From Lineus longissimus (lineage: Eukaryota; Nemertea; Pilidiophora; Heteronemertea; Lineidae), in assembly GCF_910592395.1 (NCBI RefSeq), contig NC_088317.1:9488001-9552000 (forward strand): DNA of 64,000 nucleotides, in the 5' to 3' direction. Shown piece after piece: positions 57,683 to 64,000 of the stretch. The translations under genes and the position numbers were made by a program. Positions within the stretch are counted from its first letter, which is position 1. Each line of letters opens with the position of its first letter. Below the pieces are notes generated by a model. The model had not been told where the DNA came from and made no database searches. It saw nothing but the letters and a program-made list of their open reading frames with translations.

Positions 57683-58895
57683 TTAGAGACCTGGTGACGC
57701 GAAAAGTCAGGCATCGGTGGACATCTACGGTTTGAGAAGTCGTGTGGATTTTTTGATGGAAAGTTTCGGTTCATCGAGGTATCAGACAAAAAAGTCCAGG
57801 GTTCAGAAGAGTTTGGAGATATTCCTGAAGCATCTGGGTAAGGACGTAGTTACCTGTTCCCCATATGACATTTGCTTATACTTGGCGTGGGCCGATGAGG
57901 AAGGAAAGACGGCGATTCATGTCACTCAATGTACGGCTATTGGCAGCAAGTCGCCGACTTGTAATTGTCCGAGAAGACTCGCTTACGGTACGGTAAAATC
58001 GACAATATCTCAGCTGAAGGCTATTTTTGTAGAGTTAGGAAGACCAGACAGGTGGTCGTCTGGCGGTAAGGGAAATCCGGTCATCTCGGATCAAGTTTCG
58101 ACTTATTTAAAGCAGATCCGGGAGGAGCAAAGTAAAGGCCATGTCATGGTTACACAGGCAAAACCATTGTTCATGTCTAAATTAATCTTAATTGCTATGT
58201 ATATGGACAGGCAGTTGGCCCGCCAGGAGGTCAGCCTCGAGATTTACTCTTGCTAGGGACCAGGCTTTATTCAAGTTAATGTTTTTCGGCGGGGATAGAG
58301 CACACGATGCTGGGATAATGTTAACCCAGGAAATACGGGAGCTACCGGAAGGTTCGGGTTACGTGATTAAGCATACGTGGGGAAAAACCCACCGCGTGGA
58401 TAATCCAAATATATTTACTATATTTACTTGCAAGGAGCCATGGTTTGCCCGATCTTGGGATTGAAGAGGTACCTCCAGGTAGCCACCTCTATGAATGTCA
58501 ACTTAAAGCAGGGGTTTCTGTTTGGACCAATGTCCGGCCAAAGGGTGCTTGATCGTCCTCTTTCCTACGAGGCAACTTATCAGAGACTTAAGCATTATTT
58601 GCGTATTTTGGGAATAGATGAGGGCGAAACCCCTCATAGCATGAGGAGTGGGTGTGCTATCTCAATTGGTTTGCTGTCTGTACAGACGGACACCTCGCCT
58701 CGTAGTTTGGAAGCCATGATGCAACACATTGGTTGGACAGGCGAGTCTTCGGCAAAACATTATGCCAGAAATGGTAAGCTAGACCAAGCAGCGAAGATGG
58801 CATCAATCATGGCGAGAACTAGTGTAGAGGATTGGAAAAAAGTTGAGGAGGGCTATATCGAGGAGTCTGAACTTCCTGGACCGTCCCTCGAGTAG
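57683..58895 (+). pseudogene. DIRS tyrosine recombinase, frameshifted
   Basis: The SAM-like core-binding half (LKHLGKDVVTCSPYDICLYLAWA, GTVKSTISQLKAIFVELGRP) is followed by a frameshift near 58245. The catalytic half then has FFGGDRAHDAG (Arg 58297-58299), a second shift near 58440, and HSMRSG with His 58635-58637 and Arg 58644-58646. It ends HIGWTGESSAKHYAR with Trp at the His/Trp position and the nucleophile Tyr at 58761-58763. The full R-H-R-W-Y set is present. It integrates the circular DNA copy by site-specific recombination at the split repeats. Terminates with TAG at 58893-58895. Confidence 0.92.
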
Positions 58896-59248
58896 GGCTG
58901 TATTGAGACAGAGGTGAAGGTTCAAGGGAGGGTAAATACCGCAAACAAATTGGGTAGTAGTTGGGCCTAGGGTATCAGATTGGTATAGTAAAATGTTTGC
59001 TCAGTTAGGCTACGTGTAAATAATGTAGAATGTAATCATAACAGTTAGATGTGCAGATAAGGCAGAATAAAGAGTGTTATAAAGTTGATAACTTGACTGT
59101 TTTTTCAGTATTTGTTAAGGGGGCCCCCTCGAGGGGGGGGGGGGCATGATGTATTGAGTTTGGGATAAGGGTTGGAGATCTCAATACATCATTGCTCGGG
59201 TTCGCCTCCTACCTGATGATAGGAGAGGTCACGGGATGAGGTGAGAGA
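58896..59248. other. DIRS 3' untranslated region
   Basis: Non-coding between the recombinase and B1. Contains AATAAA at 59067-59072 as a likely polyadenylation signal, and a G run near 59136. Confidence 0.5.
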
Positions 59249-59626
59249 GAGCAAGTTATTCCCATTCCTTAAAGGCATCGAGCATGCATATGATGGTACG
59301 CCGCTTTGGATACTTTGGTATCCTAAGCGGTGTGACGTCAGAGGACATGGGATTGCCCGATTCCCTCAGTTGGTTTTGGAAATGGACGAGGTGGAAGGGC
59401 ATAAGTCGGGGGCGGCGTTGTTTCGGATTACATGTTAATTAATGCATAAACTGGCTAGTTGGGGTCAGAGTGGTGGTCTCTCTTTTGTTTTTAACCCGCC
59501 CACCCACCCAAGAGGCAGCTGCTTTGGGGCGTACATCATGTGGATGTCTCGAGCCGAGCAAGTTATTCCCATTCCTTAAAGGCATCGAGCATGCATATGA
59601 TGGTACGCCGCTTTGGATACTTTGGT
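59249..59626 (+). repeat. DIRS 3' repeat block B1-A2-B2
   Basis: B1 59249-59319 and B2 59556-59626 both read GAGCAAGTTATTCCCATTCC to ATACTTTGGT. A2 59319-59383 repeats the left terminus (TATCCTAAGCGGTGTGAC to GGTTTTGGAAAT). B1 and A2 abut directly. Confidence 0.95.
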
Positions 59627-59869
59627 GTCGACGTGCTTGTCTTTGTAAATCCATTTTCTTTCATGTCTTATTATTGAAATCTGTTGGACAGAAAATGACT
59701 ATGTTCTGGAACTTGTTACAATAACCCTTTTCTAAGAGGTCAAGGGCAAAATGTGTCACAATTGGGGACACCAGAGATTAGCATGTCATGTGGCTCGTAA
59801 ACAAGCAGATTCTTTAATGATCAAGTCAAACTCTATGGACTTTTTCCTGATCTTTGATCACCCATTTAA

Positions 59870-60400
59870 ATGAATGTAAAAGAACATTCAGGACTTCGTC
59901 CCAGGAGCAAAGCTCGGGAGAACGAGCAGTATCTAAGAGATGTGTACTACAACCCTGAAAGTCCTGTGGCTTACAGTTCATTGAGTAAAATGTCGAAACA
60001 AGTAAAGGAAGATAGTGTTACTAGTAAAACTAGTAACAAAATCAAGTACAAAGAGGTGAAAACAATTCTAGACACCCTGCCAGCCTAGCAACTACGCTAA
60101 CAGGCCTGGATTGAGCGAAGCGCTCATGACAAATTCAGGATTGATGTTTTAGATGACTTGGTCAGTGGTTACAATAATACATATCACTCAATAATACATT
60201 TCACTCATCAAGGTATAAAACCTGTAGACGCCAGAAAGATGGAAAACGAAGGAACAGTATGGTACAACCTTTACGGTCTTCACTTCAAAGAAACATTTCG
60301 TGATCCAAAGTAAAAAGTAGGTGACAGAGTAAGAATTTCAGAGTACAACTCTACTTTCGGTAAAGGCTACCTTCCCAACTTCGCTGAACGTCAGTAACCC
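59870..60400 (+). pseudogene. Polinton integrase, catalytic core deleted
   Basis: An unbroken frame 59870-60088 encodes the N-terminal part (NEQYLRDVYYNPESPVAYSS, then KIKYKEVKTILDTLPA). It ends at the same LDTLP word where the copy at 1656 begins. After 60 bp of unrelated sequence, 60150-60400 encodes DDLVSGYNNTYHS, GIKPVDARKMEN and, after a TAA at 60311-60313, VGDRVRISEYNSTFGKGYLP, a chromo/SH3-like C-terminus. The acidic-triad region between them is missing, roughly 450 bp. Together with the 1.6-kb copy nearly the whole integrase layout can be followed. Confidence 0.75.
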
Positions 60401-60918
60401 ATCATTTAGACAAGAATCTCCGAAGAATAGTGCATGACTTACCGTTTCAGGGAATGAAAATTCACACATACCGCCTTCGTAGCCTCATGGCGGATGGATT
60501 GGCTTCCCGCGGTTTCGTTCTCGTCATCCCTGAATACCCACTATAAAGTATCCGAAATGTTGACACAAAATGATCTAATACATAAGATATCGGCAATATT
60601 CCGCCCTTGCATGCATCATGTTGACATTCCGAAGCCATTAGTTCAATCGTGTGCTTCCCACTGCCAAGGCCAGGATATGATCAGCAGCCGGCGGTGCGCT
60701 GCTCGAATAATAGAAGAGCAATCAAGCTATAGTCCCGCAATAGGTTTGCCTCCCACTGCTCAGTAGTTCACCTCCATGATCTTGGCAGGGCTCGCTCGAA
60801 TATGGAAGAGCAATGGATTTATTGACGCACGACCGTAAAAGCATTAAAAATTCCCCAAAACTCAGATTTTTATTGGATTGGGCCCACAATCAAATCACTT
60901 CTGGTCACAGCATATATC
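60401..60918. other. Non-coding stretch
   Basis: No gene recognised. A short similarity between TTTCAGGGAATGAAAATTC and flanking words is not informative. Confidence 0.35.
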
Positions 60919-61088
60919 AACAAGAGGCCCAAGGGCCTGGCGCTCAGCTGAAATGGATAGGTGAAGGCAAGGGCCAAGTGTGTGTCGGTACCGTTATTAT
61001 GAGGCAACGTGAAGCTATAACGTCTAGCACGCAGAAGTGCTGGTGTGAAGACCTTCTTGCTATATCAGTGCATGCTGAAGTACTGAGT

Positions 61089-61181
61089 TGACGTCACCCT
61101 GCTATATGACGTAAAGTCATTTCTATTGCCGTTGCAGTAGTGGGGTGTGTGATGACGTCAAGGAGTTGTGTGGTGACGTCA
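61089..61181. promoter_or_regulatory. Cluster of three TGACGTCA sites
   Basis: Perfect CREB/ATF palindromes at 61089-61096, 61153-61160 and 61174-61181, plus TGACGTAA-like half sites between. Three 8-bp palindromes in 93 bp are unlikely by chance. No adjacent gene identified. Confidence 0.6.
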
Positions 61182-61441
61182 AAGAGTGGAGTCCTTGTCT
61201 TCATGCAGCGTAGGTGGAACAATAACATGCACATGGACACAAGGTACATAATTATTACAGTGTATTTTGTGAGGTGGGGCCTGGTGCTTTACAATGGTCA
61301 AATGAACCGACTGTTGTCTGGACATTGATGAAGTAGATGCAGCCAAATGTTTGGGACGGTCTTTTTTGTATGTGAAGAAAAGAAGATAAAGAGTTGGTTA
61401 ACAAAATGAACTTTATTGGTGTGACAGATATTTGATGCCTT

Positions 61442-61504
61442 TCAGCAGATATTTGAAGCGCCTTGCGGCAGATATTTGTTGCCTTGCGGCAGATATTTGA
61501 TAAC
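61442..61504 (+). repeat. Short tandem repeat, CAGATATTTG-containing unit
   Basis: Three to four copies of a 22-27 bp unit (CTTGCGGCAGATATTTG, with variants beginning at about 61442). Minor. Confidence 0.7.
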
Positions 61505-63819
61505 GCTCTCCGGGAATGGAAAGCAGTAAAACGAGTAAGCACACCTTACTCTGAATGTGGGAACAGCAAATGCTTTCCTGGACTTGAAATGTGCCAACGA
61601 CTCCTCTTGCAATAACCAACAACAGTAAATCTGTAAAAAAAGAGAAGAGAAATTAACACTGACTGAATAAAAAAGGGTGACATAGACGGGGAAATGTACA
61701 CCACCGGATACAGTCTGTGCTTGACCAGGCATCGGTCAGATGATATCCTGAACAAGGCATCTATGGAAGCAAATCCAGAAAGAGACTTAACCTTTGAAGG
61801 GCACACTTATTACTCAGTGAAAAGTCAGTCCTGTGGGCTGTTTTCCAATTCAAAATAAAAGTGTAACCTCTTTAAATTAGTCTCACAGACTGAACCATAA
61901 CACTCAACAGCCAACCGTGCCCACATGATGTGAGCCGAGAGCTGGGCTTAAAGATGAGCGAGTGGTGTACTACATTTTGAAAATTGTCTATCGTCTACGA
62001 CATGTGACAGAACAGGATCTAGTGGACTTAATGATGAGGTACTATCAAATAAGGTGTCCATCAATTGAATCATGAGGGCCTGTTGAGTTATCCTCTTAGG
62101 CTATCGTTTTTGTCTTTTTTTACAGCCAACAGTACAACCATGCACAGCGCAGTGTACAGACAGTACAGGATTGCAAACCAAAAACATGAGCATTGCTGCC
62201 TAACAAAACTGCAGTGGAATTCATACTACGATGTCATAATGTGACTTTCAAAATAATTTTTTTCACGGCCAATGACCAGACAGGGAGAAAACAAACGTAA
62301 ATGGCGAGATTTGTTGCAATATTGCCAACCACAACAACTCAGGGACCGTAGCCAAAATGGCCGACGACGAATTCTCCGGTTGCTCGCGCAGTCCATAAAC
62401 AAGCATCAATTTTACCAACTTTGGGTGCAAGCTTGGTCATCAAAGTTACAGAACTGTTAGAAATACATCTAAACAACATAAATATACAGTTAAAAGTGCA
62501 TAAAAATCCCGTTTCAACCTCCGGGCGCTACCTTTTTTTCTCCGCCAGACTTCGGGCCCTACCGGTCGTTATTTAGTGCGACCGCCACCAGAGTGTTTAT
62601 CAAGATCTTTCGCCGTTTTAATTGCGCGTTTTAGGCAGATTAATCAATTATTACATGCATGCATTATATATCACCGAAATGATAATTGCGTAGGCTATTT
62701 GAAACTAAGTTCAGATATTATTTTCGATCTTTGAACTGAATTAAGGCGAGTGATTCTTGACACCCGGTCGACAAATCAGGACTTGCACAATTCACGTGAG
62801 ATCGCTTGCATCATCGGCACGTTTGAAAGCCGAATTTCACAAATTCCACAAAAATTTATCACATACTATATGTATCACCACAAAGGTAACTCTCTAGACT
62901 ATTTGAAACCAAGTTCAGATACTTATTTTCACAAAAATTCGAAGCTATGCAAGCGATTTTTCAGTGGTAGAGATCGACGGAAACAAATTTCTCGCTCTAA
63001 AATGACATGAGACGAGCACCAACTTTCGCTAATTTGTGCACAAAATTTCCGCAATATTATAAAAAACTATTGATATATCTGAATTATATAGACTCTTTGC
63101 AGTACCTTCACAAATTTCAGATACATGGTCATGTTGATTAAAAGAGTATCAAACCGATTGAACATGAGAAAGTTCACTCACCTTCATTGAAGCAGCGACT
63201 ACCGCCATTTTTAAATGGTGGCATCTCTTCTATCGATCGGCCAATCAGCAGCACTGCTTGCAAAAAAGTTGAGCCACCGCCAAATTTGAAATCGCCAAAA
63301 TTCAGTCAATGTGCCTGCAGCGCCAACTGGCGGTGAAAACTATATTAATTCCACTAAAAGTAAAAAATGAAAAAATATTTAAAAATATTCAGCCATATTT
63401 GAAATCAATATTTGCTCTGTGGACCGAGGTAAAAAGGGAAAGAAATCTAAACGCGAAATGACCTCATTCTCTTAATATAGGTCGGATCGCGCTGATTTTT
63501 CGTTTTTTGAGTTCACCTTGGGCAACTCCTAATTTACCACCGTCAACGAAGTGGCTGGGCCTTCCCGGTCAGAAATGTCCAATTTTGTCCACAGATGGGT
63601 CCCTTGATGGATGGATGGATTGAAGGACGGACACCATTTGAACAGCTATTCTACTAGCTCCGCTGACTTTGTCAGCTGAGCTAACAATCCCTGAACGTTT
63701 CAGAGTGATCCGTGTATTCGTTCTTGAGTTATCGTGCAGAAATCACGTATTATGTCACAGATTGGATACAGGAGAGAAAAACAGTAAAAACAAGTAAGAC
63801 TGCCCACTCTTGTGTGAGG

Positions 63820-64000
63820 GCGGTCTTAATTAAGCTCGTATCTCCGGTTCTTTATCTGGTCGCCATCTTCCACTGGTACAATGCAAAAGATGTCAGAAGG
63901 TTTATTGTTGTAGAGTGTCTTACTTTGGTCAACCAAATTTGATCTTAAAGTAAGTTGTGCTCTGTAAATTGGAAGTGGTTTTGTAGAGCAGTATTTTCCT
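63820..64000 (-). pseudogene. Polinton structural-type protein fragment, second copy, at window edge
   Basis: On the minus strand it is open from the right window edge to TAA near 63829. It includes LRSNLVDQSKTLYNN, PSDIFCIV and a closing RRYELN. It aligns with 23244-23029 over most of its length and supplies an unbroken version of that frame. Probably a Polinton capsid-type gene continuing past 64000. Confidence 0.5.

Larger units (their letters stand above)
51083..59626 (+). mobile_element. DIRS-order retrotransposon (PAT/Ngaro-like split direct repeats), full length
   Basis: Terminal layout is A1 (51083-51147) at the left, then B1 (59249-59319), A2 (59319-59383) and B2 (59556-59626) at the right. 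A1 and A2 match at 64 of 65 positions by eye and B1 and B2 are identical or nearly so over 71. The split arrangement A1...B1A2B2 is the signature of PAT/Ngaro/Kangaroo-type tyrosine-recombinase retrotransposons, which insert without a protease or DDE integrase. Internal order is spliced gag with zinc knuckle, RT-RNase H, MT-like segment and tyrosine recombinase, all on the plus strand. Frameshifts in gag, RT and recombinase mean this copy is inactive as read. Length 8.5 kb. Confidence 0.9.
60919..63684 (+). mobile_element. Family-2 element or composite bounded by short-element ends
   Basis: The left end AACAAGAGGCCCAAGGGCCT (60919) followed by CGCTCAGCTGA is the family-2 start. The right end has GGACGGACACCATTTGAAC and a hairpin AGCTCCGCTGAC-TTT-GTCAGCTGAGCT closing on CTAA at 63681-63684, with one arm mismatch. 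GCTCAGCTGA at the left is inverted at the right as TCAGCTGAGC. Other copies are about 0.4-1.1 kb, so this 2.77-kb span may be one large member, or two fragments with unrelated DNA between. No coding sequence recognised inside. Confidence 0.5.

Noticed and set aside
61413-61806. Minus-strand open frames over the CAGATATTTG repeat
   Set aside because: Arise from the short tandem repeat and lack any recognisable domain.

Overview
Animal nuclear DNA, most likely from a marine invertebrate. It has spliceosomal introns, a metazoan bromodomain, Maverick/Polinton, DIRS-type, BEL/Pao, Ty3/Gypsy, CR1/Jockey-like LINE and piggyBac sequences, and short repeats that begin with an AGGCCC-AA-GGGCCT palindrome and end in an AGCTCACC...GGTGAGCT hairpin, a pattern I associate with lophotrochozoan and other marine invertebrate genomes. 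The species cannot be fixed from sequence alone. There is no bacterial-style gene organisation, and no tRNA, rRNA or CRISPR array was seen.

Layout. 1-0.96 kb: BEL/Pao gag-like remnant (minus). 1.66-2.85 kb: Polinton integrase and a CxxC protein (plus). 3.17-4.31 kb: first copy of a (GAC)n-bearing short element. 5.35-8.97 kb: the most gene-like locus, a spliced bromodomain plus coiled coil joined to a large conserved protein with transposase-like features. 10.96-12.34 kb: an intact two-exon gene of unknown function (minus) with CRE-like promoter words. 13-14.7 kb: weak exon-like pieces with a possible Tudor-like end. 14.87-15.4 kb: a 100-bp satellite. 16.1-19.5 kb: BEL/Pao pol (minus). 19.5-22.85 kb: LINE (minus) split by a 2.12-kb TTAA-flanked insertion. 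22.86-26.47 kb: Polinton structural gene and DNA polymerase B (minus), itself hit by a LINE 3' end. 26.5-30.35 kb: short-element copies, a very long GAC microsatellite, a LINE 3' end and a 390-bp tandem duplication. 31.1-31.45 kb: an 80-bp satellite. 34.3-34.75 kb: a TTAA-flanked MITE.

36.5-39.2 kb: piggyBac transposase (plus). 40-41.4 kb: internally deleted LINE (plus). 41.4-43.5 kb: second piggyBac (minus). 43.9-47.27 kb: Ty3/Gypsy remnant with an SGNH-hydrolase-like ORF in the env position and a 3' LTR. 47.9-48.65 kb: Polinton structural remnant. 48.64-50.23 kb: TTAA and palindrome followed by three phase-0 exons of an acidic protein, possibly a piggyBac N-terminus. 51.08-59.63 kb: a complete-length DIRS-order retrotransposon with split direct repeats, spliced gag, RT-RNase H and tyrosine recombinase. 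59.9-60.4 kb and 63.8-64 kb: more Polinton pieces. 60.9-63.7 kb: an element with short-element ends and a CRE cluster.

Most coding sequence here is transposon-derived and carries single-base frameshifts. These may be true decay or partly assembly indels. The loci most worth follow-up are the bromodomain-linked putative transposase, the DIRS-type element, the Gypsy SGNH ORF, and the TTAA insertion whose removal restores the LINE reading frame.
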